A stretch of DNA of 64,000 nt from Scenedesmus sp. ARA3. Its lineage: Eukaryota; Chlorophyta; Chlorophyceae; Sphaeropleales; Scenedesmaceae. The stretch is taken from positions 1-64,000 of the forward strand of contig RWJK01001794.1 of assembly GCA_004335835.1 (NCBI GenBank), read 5' to 3'. A model generated the notes under the pieces. It worked only from the letters and a program-made list of their open reading frames with translations, was not told where the DNA came from and did no database searches. Of the stretch, positions 22,947 to 36,618 are shown piece after piece (within the stretch, counting starts at the first letter, position 1; the number at the start of each line of letters is the position of its first letter). Position numbers and translations under genes: made by a program.

Positions 22947-25900
22947 GCTGGAGCTGCTGTTGTTGCCGCTGCAGCAGCTGGTGCTGCAGCAGCATCTGCT
23001 GATTTTGAATGATGACCTGCTGCTGCTGGTGGTGCTGGTGCTGGCGCTGCTGCTGCTGTTGTGCGAGCAGGGCCTGCCTCTGCAGTTCAGCCTGCTGTGC
23101 CTGGCCAGCTGGCACTGCAAGCACCAAAGCTGTTGCTGCGGCAGGGGCAGCCAGCCTGATGGCTGCACCCTGCAGGCCTGCAGCGGCCCTGCGGTAGCTC
23201 TCCCGGTAGAACGCCGCAAGCCGTCCGTCCATGTGGCGCGTCAGCGACAGCATCCATGCATCTGGTGCATCTGGAGACACCCGCGCAGCGTGCAGCGCCG
23301 CCTGCATCTCCTGTGCGCTGCCAGTGAGGAAGCGCCGCAGCGGCAGTGCTGCCGGGTGTGCCCCCAGCTGCGCAATGGCCTCCCGCAGCACCATGCACTG
23401 CTCTACGCTGAACTGCGCTGCTGCCTGTGGCACGGCAGATGGCTGTGGCTGAGCAGCTTGCTGTTGCTGCTGCTGTTGCTGCTGCTGCTGCAATATCTGC
23501 TGCTGCAGTGCCTGCTGCTGCAGGGCCTGTGGCTGCTGCTGTGCCTGCTGCTGCAGGGCCTGCTGCTGGTGCATCTGTGCCTGCTGCTGAATGGCCTGTT
23601 GCTGCTGCTGCTGCTGCTGACGCTGTGCTTGCAACGCAGCCAGCCGCTCCTGCTGCTCCTGCAGCTGCTGCTGCTCCTGCTGCTCTATCTCTGTGCTGAG
23701 GTCGGTGCCATAGATGGTGATCACGCGCTGCCGCCAGCGCCGCTCCTGGCGCGCAGCGCGCTGGCTCTGCCTGTCACCCGTGGGTGCCGGCCCGGCTGCT
23801 GCTGCGTGCTGCTGGCGACGCTCCCGCTCATACTCCACGAGAGCAAGGCGCTTTTCCTCCTGCACGCACACACAAAAGCAGGCAGCGAGGCAGGCAGCTA
23901 TTGCTATTCTCTACATCACCCATAGTCCTCACAACACAGATCACACCCCCAGCCTAAAGAATGTAGCCACACTGACCGCTTGAACTGACGAGCAACATTT
24001 GTGATGCCACAAGCACGCGCACAAGCAGCTGCCAATGTGAGCCAGTGTGACCCAGTCTGCTGCCTCCCTCTACCCTGCCGCACCTTGCTCAGCTTTGCCG
24101 CGGGGTCCTCCTGCAGCTGCTCCTCATGGTTCTTCAGCTCCACCAGGGGCAGGCAGGAAAAGGACGACTCCTGAGGGGCAGCAGAGGGACAAGGCAGCAG
24201 CATGGAGTGGTGCTGCAGGCAGGTACAGTACTGCAGGCGCTCACAGTGAGCGCGTGCGCCGTGCTCGCCATCCACCAGCCATGCCACGAGGCTGCAGCTG
24301 CAAAGCGTGCACGACACCGTCATTGATACGTGTTGCCGTCTGCAGGAAGACCGTTACCTCCTGCCTCACCACCCCGCCACTTGCCAGCCTTGCCCCAGCC
24401 TCTTGCCCCCTGACCTGCTTTAGCATATCACGCAGCAGCGCGTCGCCGCTGCCTGGCGCCAGGCATGCGTCCATGGCATCAGCCAGGGCTGCCCTGCCCA
24501 GCGGCTGCGGGGCGCGCAGCACGTACAGCTCCTCCTGCTCATGAGCCAGCGCCGCCTTCTTGTGCTGCCGCTCCACCACCTGCAGGGCAGAGGCGTGGCA
24601 GGGCGGCAGGCACGGGGCGGCGCGAGGCAGGTCACAGCAGAGTTGAGCCGGTGTTTCTTAGTGGCCTTTGCGGCAGTAAGGCGGCATTCTGACCAAGGAG
24701 ATGAACTCAACACCCTTCGCGCAGGCACATTCACGCACTCCAAATTGCCCATGTGCTGCCTGCTGTTCGACGTGCGCTGCACAGCGTTGCCTGCTGCTCC
24801 TGCCTGGGCCCTCACCCGCGCAAAGAGCTCCAGCTTGGCCAGTGTGCGCGCGTAGAGGTGCTCCTCCACAGTGCCCGCGTAGATGAGGTGGTACAGGAAG
24901 CAGGGCTGCGTCTGGCCGTAGCGCCAGATGCGCGACACGGCTGCAGCCAGCAGCACAGGCAGACACTGTGTCAGTAAGTGGGTGCTATTGCAGCACAAGG
25001 GCCATGTCAGGTGTTGTGCACAAAGACTGGGCAGCAGAAGGCCAGCAACCTCGCAAAGCTGCTCGACTCGACACAATCTGCCAATTATTCAAGGGCTGTG
25101 AACGGCTGCCAGCTGTGCATCAGCGTGCTCACCCTGCTTGTTGTGCACGGGGTTCCAGGGCACGTCGTACAGCACCAGCCGCCGCGCCGCCACCAGGTTG
25201 ATGCCCACGCTGCCTGCACGCGTGCTGATGAGGAACACCTGGGGAGGGAGGGAGGAGTGGCGAGGTCAAGGTGGAGATTGTGACGGACAAGCAGCTGATT
25301 CTGCTTGACCTTAGTATCTCTGCCATGGCAGCGCAGTGCAGTATCTTACAACTGAACAACATGCCAGATGCAACGGTTGTACACCAGTGCAGATGTCGCC
25401 ATACTGTGTGGCAACCGCATCAGTCAACAAAGAGCCCTGCCAGCAGCACACGATGAGCTGCGATGAGCTGCCTGCTGCAGCGGCCCACCTTGGCGCGTGA
25501 GCCCGGCTTGTTGAAGGCGGCGATCATCCTGCTGCGCTGCACCACGCTGACGCTGCCCTCCAGGCGCAGCAGCTCCCTGCCTGGGGTGTAGCCAAACTCG
25601 GCCCGCAGCAGCTCAGTGAGCGCCGTCAGCACCGGCAGGCTCTGCAGGGCAGGCGCAGGCGCAGGCGCAGGCGGCAGGGTGAGGAGCAGGCCGCGCGGCA
25701 GTACTCGGCAGAGCCCTGAGGCTGCCGTGCAGCTTTGTGCACTGCTAACCAGCGGATGCATGCGTAATGCTTCTGTACAGTAAGATAACATTGACTGTAC
25801 TAGTTGGAGCATCAGGAAGCAGCCACACCTGCAACAATGGGCAGAAGCGTTCACCTGCAAGCATGGCACGCTGCCAGCCAGGCTGCAGCGTCGACGCGCC

Positions 25901-28900
25901 ACCAAGTCATTAGGCCAGCAGTGAGGGCCTCAAGCCCTGCCCGCCCACCACAAACACACGCCACCCACCTGTGAGAAGATGACCACCTTCTCCTGACGCT
26001 CGCCCTCACAGCAGACATCCACCAGCTGCCGGATGAATGCCTCCTTGGGCAGCAGCGGCCGGGGGCTGGCAGCCTCACCATCACCACCACCGTTAACCTC
26101 ACTGCCAGCCTCACTGCTTGATCGCCTCTGCTGCTGCTGCTGCTGCCTCCGTGCGTGCTCCTGCACAACGGCCTGCGGGTAGGCCGCCAGCAGCGCCTCC
26201 ACCAGCTCCAGAGGTAGCCGCTCAGACTTGGCGCCAGACCCGCCAGCCTGCTGCTGCTGCTGCTGCTGCTGGCCCCTGGGCGGCCTGCCGCGCCGCTTCT
26301 GCTGCTGCGCTGCCTGCTGCTGTGCCAGCGCTGCTGCTGCCGCCTCATCCAGCACATCGCCCTCCTGCGACATCATGATGTCGGGAGCAGCACCGTCATC
26401 ACCAGCCGCTGCCGCTGCTGCGACAGCCTGTGCACCACTGGCCTGGCTGGCCAAGCCCGGCCCCTGCTGCTGCTGCTGCTGCTGCCCGCACTCGATGATG
26501 AGCGTGACGTCCTCCTCCTCCGTCTGCAGCCCCACACGGGCGCCCTGGCGCGCCTTGGCGGCTGCAGCGCTGAGCACGCCGTAGCCGTGGTCGGCCGTGC
26601 ACAGGATCTTGCGCATCAGCTGGCGAGGTGGGCAGGCACAGCGCGGCAGGCAGCAGCGGCCATGTAAGGACTGGCAAAAAGGCGCGATGCATGCTGGGCA
26701 GGCAAGGCAGGCGCAGTAGTTATGTGAGGGCTGGGAGACGGCGCGATACATGCTGGGCATAACTGCAGAGGAGAGCAAGAATAGCCCAGCCCAGCCCAGC
26801 CACGGCTTAGGCCCCACCCAGTCAGCCACACACCTCGATGTCCCTGAACAGGCTGCGCCCGTTGGCGCCCAAGATCCCAATCAGCGCCTCCATCAGTGCC
26901 AGCTGGCTGGCCGTAGGCGCCAGCGCCAGCAGCAGCTCCTGCTTGGGCGGCAGGTCGCGCACCAGGATTTCCGGGCCCATGCGCTGGATGAAGTGCTGCG
27001 GGGGTCAAAAAGGCACAGGAAGCAGCAGGAAGCACAGCATGACGCAGGCAAAAGGCAGGCAGAGACAGGATGGCTTAATTCCAGACCCAAAACGCCTGAG
27101 CAAGCACACACCGCAAGGACTGCTGCGCAGTATGGGGAGGATTGGGTTGGAACAAGCAGCACAGCAGCGGCAGAGCGGGAAGATCTGCTTGGACACCTCA
27201 GCAGCCGCCGGGGGGGAGTCGCATAGAATTGCATGCGCCCCTTCCTGCCACACCATCACGATGACTGCGGCGCACGTCACCACACACACAGCATCCATGC
27301 TGCGTGAACATCAGCTACTGCAACCACTGCAGCACACACGGGTCAGCATCCAGCTGCTGCCCCTCACCGCGGTCCTGTCCTGCAGCACGCTGAGCTGGCG
27401 CGCCATCTTGGTGCGCTGCCAGCGGCTTGCGTCGTGCTTCTGGCCGTCCGTGATGGGCTCCAGGAACTTGGACCTGAACTCACTCGCGCTCATGAACAGC
27501 TCATCCGGCTGCACCTGTGAGCACAAATTGGCAGCGGGGTACGGCGCAGCGTGCGCAGGGTGGGGTTGGGTGCAGACCAGTCAGAAGTTCACAGGATATG
27601 GACAGCAGGTATGGGAAGGGGGCCCCCAACCAGAACAGCAAGCGATGTGCGGATAACTGCATACACGGAATATAGACAGAAGCTCACCCATAAACTGCAG
27701 ATGTGACACTCAGCGACTGGTGACAAGCCTGTATGATGGCAGCAGCAATAACCCCTTTGAAAAAACCGTTCCGTGCCATGCAGTATCCCCCCCCCCTGCC
27801 ATGCCACTCACCCACAGGATCATCTGGTAGTACTCGTTCATGTTGTTCTGCAGCGGGTAGCCTGTCAGCGCCAGCCGCCGCCTGCTGGCCAGCTGGCGCA
27901 TGCTGCGGCAGTAGCTGCTCTTCTCGTTCTTCATCTGGTGCGCCTCGTCAGCCACGATGATGCAGGGGCCGCCCAGCAGCCCAGCACGCACCTCCTGCGC
28001 ATGCAGCAGCAGCAGAGCATAGCTGAAGCAGCAGCCGGCACAGCTGAAGCAACAGCCGGCCGGGTCAGGGCGACATGCGCAGCAGCCACACAAGCTGGCA
28101 CAGCATGCATCAGCACACAGCGCCACCACCGACATTACCACATGCACGCACCTCGTCCAGCTCAGCGGTTGTCTTGCTGCGGCGGCGCAGCGGCGGCATC
28201 AGCTCACTGCCACCAGCAGCTGCAGCATTGCCACCCTCGCCCGCACCCTCGCCGTCAGCGGCAGCAGCAGCGGCCTCGTCCGTGAAGGCTGCTGGGCTGG
28301 TGAGCCTGCTGCCAGTGGCAGCAGTGAAGCTGCCGCCAGCAGCCTTGCCATTGACCGCACGGCCCAGGCGCGCCGCCGCTGCTGCCGCTGCTGTGTCTGC
28401 AGCCGGCTCCTTGACTGCATTGCAGAACACGCCGTAGCTGATGATGAGCACCGACCCGTCCTGCGCCAGCCAGCGCGGCACCGCCTTGCATAGCTCAGCC
28501 TTCTTGCCAGCCTGCGCGCGGGGGAGGNGGGGGGGGGGTTGCAGCAAGCCTTGCATGTGAGGCGAATCAAACATGCTGAGGCGTATCTAACAGATTCAGC
28601 AGCCACAGGCCAGTAGCAGCCACAGGCCAGTAGCAGTCACCAGCTTGCTGCTTCGGTCACGAACAGCATCATAGCGAAGATGTCTGACACCCTTATCATC
28701 AGCAGCAGAGGCTGCACTGTAGCAGGCGTCACCCCCACTCACCAGCAGCACCTTGTCCTTGCGCAGCCGTGAGCCGTGCGCCTCGGGCTCACCACGCCGC
28801 GGCAGCCACTTGGCAAACTCGTCCGCCCAGTTCTGCAGCACGTTGGTGGGCACCACCAGCAGCGCACGGCCCTCACTGCAGCAGCAGCAGCCAATGCACC

Positions 28901-30981
28901 AGCAGCAGGGCGCACACGCACACGCACACATCAGGACAGTGCAGAGACAAACTATGCCAATTCTTGGAGCTACATGTGCGACATATGCAGGTTGGCGCAG
29001 TTCCAGCACAAGCACATGTGTGCACCAGTAGCTGGAACCTAAACCACATGCCCACTGCCCAGGCACCAGCAGTATGCTACCAGCCCAGCGCGTTGTCAGA
29101 TCTGCCAGCAGCTGGCAGCTACGCTGCACAAACCCCACCCCTGCCTGCCGGCCCCCCACTCACAGCTGCTGGAAGAACATCCACAGCAGCGCCACCGTCT
29201 GGAAGGACTTGCCCAGGCCCATGCTGTGAGCCAGGATGCAGCCGCCAGCATCATCATCACCAGCAGCCACAACACCCCTCTTCGCCTGCTTCTTACTGCT
29301 GCCCGTGCTGCCGGCCCTGCCACCACCAGCAGCAGGCTCCTCGACAAAGTCATCATCACTGTTGTCACTCCCGCCCCGCGCCTTGTGTCCTTCTGCTGGC
29401 TGCTCGCTGGCGCTGTCGTGTGCGTGCTCCCTCACCAGGCAGTCCCACATGAAGCGCAGGCCGTGCAGCTGGTGCGGCTTGAGCACCTGCTGCCAGGCAG
29501 GCAGCCCGGGGCTGAACCAGCAGCTGGGCAGCCAGGGGTTCTGCAGCAGGCAGGGCAGGGCAGCACCGAATCAGCAGCAGCAGCACAGGCAAGCACGACA
29601 TCAAGCTTTGGGATGGCGCACACCTGCTTGCTGCCTCGGTCATACACTCAATCAACCATGCTGGCGCATGTCCCTAGAGCTGTTGCATCTCTGCCAGCAC
29701 ATGACCTGTGGTAGCCAACATGTGCCAACAGCAAGACTGCCAGCAGGCAACAGCATCACACACGGCCAGAACTGCCAGCAGCCTCACCAGGGACCCTGCA
29801 GGCTCTGAGTCGTACAGCAGGCAGCCCTCAGCAGCAGCAGCAGCAGCAGCAGCGACGCTGTCATCCTCGCCACCATCGCCACCGTCTTCGCCATCAGACT
29901 CGCCGCTGACACTTGCACTGGGCTCGTTGCTAGGCAGCAGCTGCTCATCCTCATCAGCATCATCTGCAGCTGCTGCTTTCGCCTCCGCTGCTGCGGTAAC
30001 AGCAGTGGCTGCCATTGCTGCCACGCTGCTCCTCCTGCGCAAGTGCCTGCGGCTCCTGCTGCTGCCAGCAGCACCGCCATCAGCGGCAGCAGCAGCAGCG
30101 TCTAGGTCCATGGCCTGCAGCTCATCGTCAGTGCCGCTGCCGTCGGAGCCGCCAGCGCCATCGGCTGATGCTGTGATGCGCCGCCGCTTGCTGGGCCGCT
30201 GCGAGCCGGACTTGGCGAGGCGCTGCAGCAGCCACCACGCAACAGGCACAATGCAGCAAGCAGGACAGCACTGAGGGGATGTGCATCATACCATGATGGT
30301 AACAGCCGGCACAACAGGTGGACAGCTGCTGCGACCACGCGCTCGTCTTCCTGCCTGTTATAGCGGAACATGCAGCAATATGCACACAGCTTGGGTGCAG
30401 GGGCTGCCCCATCACATCGCATTCAGCACCACCAGCTCACCTGCTGCTGCTCCTCTTGGTCCTGCTCGCTGCTGCCGCTGAACTCATCCAGCAGCACGCG
30501 GCGCTTGCGCTGCTGCCGGCCACCACGCCTGTCAGCACCCCCAGCAGCAGCAGCCTCTGCCTGGTCGCCCCCAGACAGCTCAGGCTCAGCGCCCGGCTGC
30601 ACCCTCAGCTTGCGCGGCGCGATGTGGTGCCGCACTGCGGCCTTGCTGCCAGGGCCCAGCCCAGCAGCCGCCACCAGCGCAGGCGTCACACCCACAGCGA
30701 CAGGCCGCCGCGCAAGCTTACGTGCAATGCTGGCCACGTTCGACGGCAGCAGCTGCTGCTGCTGCTGGCTGCGCGGTGCCCTGCGGTGCAGCGGCCAGCC
30801 GCGAGCCCGCAGCCAGGCCTGGTGCTCTGCTGCCAGCTGGCTGCGCACCAGCCGGGCCAACGGCCAGCTGAGGTACCTGCCCAGCACGCGCCACCTGCCC
30901 GCTACCAGCACTGCACTGCTGCTGGGTGAGCCATTCGCAGCCGCTTGGTCTGCGGCCGCTGGAGCATCAGCCATGCTGGCG

Positions 30982-31017
<36 letters not shown>

Positions 31018-31555
31018 TCTGTGTTGACATGATCCTGTGAGCCGCGCTCTTCATCATCATCGGTGTCTGCATCATCGTCTGCTGTCCAGTGCAGCATGCG
31101 CCTCACGCAGGGCGACACCTCATACAGCTGCTGCCAGCTGATGTGGCGCACCTGCAGCAGCAAAGGTAGCAGTGGCGGCAGCAGCAGCAGCAACAGCAGT
31201 AGTGGCAAGAACGTGATCAAGCCGCTGCAACAACACGCAAAGAGTAGAAACAGGCCTCACACATGTGCCGCAGCTGGGCACTCACGGTGCACACCAACAG
31301 GCCGTACAGTGCCTGAAGAGGCCAGCACATGACAGCAGCAACAGCAGCAGCAGCAGCAGCACAACCCAGCACCGTCCAAGAGGCAGCCCAGGCCACTCAC
31401 ATCGCGGCTGCCGCCCAGCAGCTGCAGCGTCAGCACACGGTCCCCCGGCTGTGGCGGCTGGCAGTACGCCACGCCCTCGCTGCACGGCCTGCTGCCATGC
31501 AGCGCCCTGAACGACGCCACCAGCCCAGCAGCTGTCACCCTGGCATCACTGTCAC

Positions 31556-31593
<38 letters not shown>

Positions 31594-31913
31594 CCCTCGT
31601 CCTGAGAGATGTGCTGCTTGGCCAGCTGCAGCAGCTCGCCATTCACTGGCGGCCGCAGCAGGCTGCTGTGCAGCAGCAGCGCGGGCAGCCAGGTGCCATC
31701 ACCTCTCCGGTACTCCAGCAGCAGCCCAGGCCGCAGCAGCTTGCAGAGGTGCCACAGGCCCTGGGGGCTGGACGCCCAGGCGGCAGCAGATGCTGCAGGG
31801 GGCAGAGCATCGCCACCCGTGCCCTGCTGCTGCTGCTGCTGCAGTGCTGAGGGCGGGATGATGCTGGCCAGGTCGGGTGGCGGGCAGGGCCGCACGTTGC
31901 CCAGCTGCGCCTG

Positions 31914-32009
<96 letters not shown>

Positions 32010-35000
32010 CAAGTCGTGAGCGGGAGGCGATACGAGGGCAACTACAAGCTGTGACCCGGGTACCTGATGGTCTGCTGTCAATAGCAGCAGCGGATGTGCG
32101 AGCTGGAACTGGATTCGCTCAGCTGCCCAACATGCGTCAGCATCCAAGGCACCGATGCAACCAACACAAGCAGCCTGCCACCACCGCCACCACCAGATAC
32201 CTCTGCAGGCGTTCCCTTGGTGGTGTGTACTCCGGAGGTATCCATCCGCAACCTGGGAGCCAACCCCAACAGCAGCCAACGCAGCCCCCGTGCCTCCACC
32301 TCCACCTCTGGCCCCCTCACCGTGAACATTCCCATCCGCAACCTGGCAGCCAACCCCGACAACAATCAATGCAGCATCCCCTCTCCGGCCACCCGCAAGG
32401 TCCTCACCGTGAACATGGGGCCATGCGGGGGCCGCACCCGCACGCTGCCCACCGCGCCGCCCAGCCCCACCACGCCAGCCGCACCCGTCCAGCTGTGCCA
32501 CCGCGGCAGCCGCACAGCCTGCCGCACCAGCAGCGCATCAGCCCAGCGCATGACCTGCCCCTCCAGGGGAGGCCCCGCCAGCAGCTCGCAGGCCTGCAGC
32601 AGGCGCAGCTCGCCACGCACCTGCTCAGTGCCCTGCAGCAGCAGCAGCAGCAGCAGCAGCGAGAGTAGCGGAAGTTGGTGTGCAGACTACTGTAGTTCAG
32701 GCCGCTGCAGGCAAATTGTACCCCGGGTTTCACCATCAATCACATACGCTCCCATACAAACCGTGCTTGCAGCGCGCTGGGTACACAGCCAGCGTGTACT
32801 GCCGATGTGGCCTGGCTCGCACCAGCCACAACAGCAGGAACCAGCGCTGCAACATCCTCAATACCGCCAGCAGCGCCCCACCTGCTCCACCAGCCCTGGG
32901 TAGGCGTAGCCAGCTGCGGGCAGCGCCGCCTGCTGCCTGCTGGGCGGCTCGTACTGCTCCTGAGTGATGGCCTCCATGTCAGCAGCCAGCTCAGAGGCAT
33001 CACTGCTGCTGCTGCTGGCCGCCTGCTGCTGCTGCTGCTGGTTGTCTTCATCTTGCTGCTGCTGCGGCTGCTGCTGTTCCTCTTCATCTTGCTGTTGCTG
33101 CTCCTGTTCTTCTTCATCTTGCTGCTGCGGCGGCAGCGGCGGCGAGGAGTCGTCGCTGGTGGCTGGCGGCGGCATGGGTGGCAGCTGCAGCGCAGGCAGC
33201 TCATCCACAAGCTCGCCAGCAGCTAGCGCTGCCCCTGATGGCTCAGGAGGGGTCTGTAGCGATGCACACAGCGGCATGTCATCTGCTGCTGTGGCTGCCT
33301 CATCGCCTGCCACCTCTGCATCAACAAATGGCTGCTCGGTGTGCTCGCCCTCAGCTGCCTTAGCCAAGGGTGTGCCATGCTTTGATGTTGCCTGAGCGTC
33401 ACCAGCACTGCCTGACAGCTGCTCCTCGACCTGCTGCTGCTCTTCATGCACCTCTTGTTGCTGGTGTTGCTTTTCGACCTGCTGCTGCTGCTGCTCTTCT
33501 TGGGCCTCCTCCTCCTCCTGCTGCTGCTGGGTGGCTAGGAGCAGTGCGCGCTGCTGCTGGCGCTGCCGCCTGCCTGGCTGCAGCACCTGCGTGGAGCCAG
33601 GCGTGAGGTGCGGCACGTTCCAGGTGGCAGCGCCACCCTCATCGCCGCTGCCCTCCCCGCCAGCCTGCTGATCACTGCCACTGCCCACCTGCTGCTCTTT
33701 GTGCACTGCTGCTGCTGGTGCTTGTACTGCTGGCCGCTCTGCATCTCCATCATCGATGAAGCCGTCAAGGTCACCACCTGCATCGGCTGACTCCTCATCA
33801 CGCTGCGAGCTGCTACTGCCCAGGTCCTCATCACCACCCTCGCCAGCAGCAGCTGCACTGGGACTGCCACCAGCACCAGCAGCCTGCGTAGCAGCCCGGC
33901 GCTTGCTGTGGCCCCCACCTGCTGCTGTGTCAGCGGCGTCTGCTGCTGCGTCCTCGTTCGACTCGGCTGCTGGCTGGGGCGCCGCTGGCAGCTCCACTAT
34001 GGCCAGCACTGCCGCTGCACCCTCGGCCAGGTTCACCCAGCCATGCAGCGCCTGGTGGGTTGAAGCACAGCGCCACAGACAAGCAAGAACACAGAAGGTG
34101 AGGTGACAGAACAGCAGTGGGGACTTGAGGAGGCAACACAGCACGGAGGGGCAAGCAGCATGGTGGGTGCAGCAGCTGCAGCACACACACCCAGATACGC
34201 AGCTGCAGGGCAAAACAACACTGCAACATGAGACAGCAGAACAGACTGGTTGTACCAGTGCAGGACAGTCGCACGGGATGCCCATCCATGCATCACGGGA
34301 TGCCCATCCATGCATCACGGGATGCCCATCCATGCATCACGGGATGCCATCCATGCATCACGGGATGCCCATCCATGCATCACGGGATGCCCATCCATGC
34401 ATCGCATGCAGCTGCAGCCACCTGGGTGGCCCACCTCGCCCAGCCTGCTGCGCTTGCGGATCAGAGCACACTCTCTGACATGCAAGTGCAGGACCAACAG
34501 GACTAGCACGCTGTCAAACAAGTACACGACACTCTCATGAGCTGCGAGCAGCTGCACTCAAGGCAGAGACCTAGCATGCATCGCAGTGTTCTGCTGCTGC
34601 CAGCTGCCGTGTACAGGCCGGTGGCCCACCTCGCTGAGCCTGCTGCGGTCGCGGCTGTATCCCGCCACGTTGCCGGCGTGCTCCAGCGCCATGGCCTGCA
34701 TGCCCTTGGCCAGCTGCGCCTGCCGCTCCTCAGCAACGCGCTGCCAGTAGGCCAGCTGGCTGCGCTGCCTGCAGCAGCATGCAAGCAACACCATTGAGCT
34801 TTCACATTGCAGCAGGTTTGGAGCGGCAGGTGAGCCGTGATGTGAACAGGCCTGTACAGACGTGTAGTCAAACGCCGCATGCGGCGGCACGATCTCGGCT
34901 GCTACACTGCATGGTCAACTACAGCATCAGCAGACAACCAAGCAGCAGCTGCGCAGCGGTGTCCTCACTCGTGCCAGATCTCAGCCGCGCCCGCCGTCAG

Positions 35001-36572
35001 CTTGGGCAGCTCCGCCACCCGCCACTGCTGCCGCAGCCGGTCCACGTCCTCCTCCACCAGCGCCTCCACCTCAGCCAGCCCAGCTGACAGCACAGCAGAC
35101 GCAAAGCCAGCCGGCCCAGCAGCAGCAGCAGCAGCGCCAGTAGCAGCAGCAGCATGCACGAACCCTCCGCCTGCTGCACCTGCTGCTGCTGCGTTGAGGC
35201 CCTGCAGCAAGCTGGCCAGCGCGCTGTTGCCGGAGCTGGGCACTGCGGGGTGCCGCTCATCCTCGGAGTCGCTGCTGAGGTCAAGCGCACGGTCAACAGC
35301 GTTGGGCCTGCGCACCGGCTTGGCCTGCTTGCGCCTGCGGCAACACAACGGTGGGTGGCAGCAGGAATTGTGTGCGAGCAGCAGCTGGGGTGACAGGTGT
35401 ACTGCAGCAGTCATGGCACCCCTGCACACTGGACAGCGGCCGGCAACAGCCGTAGCTCCACATGCAGCAATCATGCATGCACTTTGGTGTGCACAGGCAG
35501 CATGTCCGTCCCCAGCTTGCCGCCCAGCTGCTGCGCGCACCTGCCAGACCCAGGAGACGCGTGCGCTGCTGCTGCTGCTGCCGGCTGCTCCTCAGCAGCA
35601 TCGCCATCTGACTGCTGCCCCAGCCGCTGCCACAGCTCCTCATCCTCCTCATCTGCCACCTCCTGCTGCTGCTGCTCATCATCCTCGATGTGGTCCCAGC
35701 CCAGCTGCCGCCTGCTGTGGCTCAGGTTGGCCAGCACCCAGGCCATGCTGTGCTGCAGGTGCTCAGCCAGGTGCAGCCCTGAGGGGTGGGCCAGCGTGTC
35801 AGGGCTGACGCAGCACAGCGGCAGGGGCAGTGGTCACTTGGTTTTAGGACAGGACAAAGTACACAGCAGGTGAAGCATGTACAAGGGTGCATGCATCCTC
35901 GATGGTTGTCCAGCGGGTGACATGCATAAATCTGCAGCCAAGCATGCACAGCCAGCCATGCTGCTGCTCCAGAGCCTGTATCATGGGCTGAAGCATGAAA
36001 AACACTCAGCTGAAGAGACATGCTGTGTTGCATGTGTCGCCGATGCCTCTCAAACTTCAAGTGACATGCACCAATGTGCCCTGGTTATTGCTCGCGCTCC
36101 GCTGCTGCTGCTGCTGCTGGCTGTGATGCTGCTCACATGGCGGTGTTGGGCAGCAGGCTGCCGTCCTCCCCCTCCAGTGCAGGCGCGTCGTTGATGAACA
36201 CGCCCAGCGTGCGCAGCCCGGCAGGGCTGCCTGCAGCATGGCAGCGGGGCAGAGCAGATGGATGGATGCAGTGCGGCAGAGGCAGTGCGGTGCTCGCAGT
36301 AGCACAGATGCATGCAAACAAGAAGTGCCTGCCAGGTCAGCAGCACATGCGCTGCTGTCAAGGACGCACTGCTTCAAGGACGCACTGCTGCCAGCTGGTG
36401 CAAGCATATGTTTGTGCTAGCACTGCCGGCGCCATTCGCAGCTGCAGCCAAGCCCCAGCACACAGGCAGCCTGCTGCGCCCACCTGGGTAGTGCACGCGC
36501 AGCATGCTGGTGTGGGTGTCGTCATCGCCAGCAACCTCCACGAGCACCTCGCCAGCCTCCTCGGCATCACCA

Positions 36573-36618
<46 letters not shown>

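Noticed and set aside
22815..23012. Poly-Ala, poly-Leu and poly-Cys frames
   Set aside because: Shadows of the (CTG)30 tract that encodes Gln in the remodeler.
31643..32041. Pro-Ala-Cys-Leu and Gln-Ala-Gly-Arg repeat proteins
   Set aside because: Artefacts of the GCAG/CCTG tetranucleotide repeat in an intron.
34228..34557. Open frames rich in His/Ala/Ser/Gly across 34.2-34.6 kb
   Set aside because: Produced by the six-copy 22-bp repeat in a remodeler intron.
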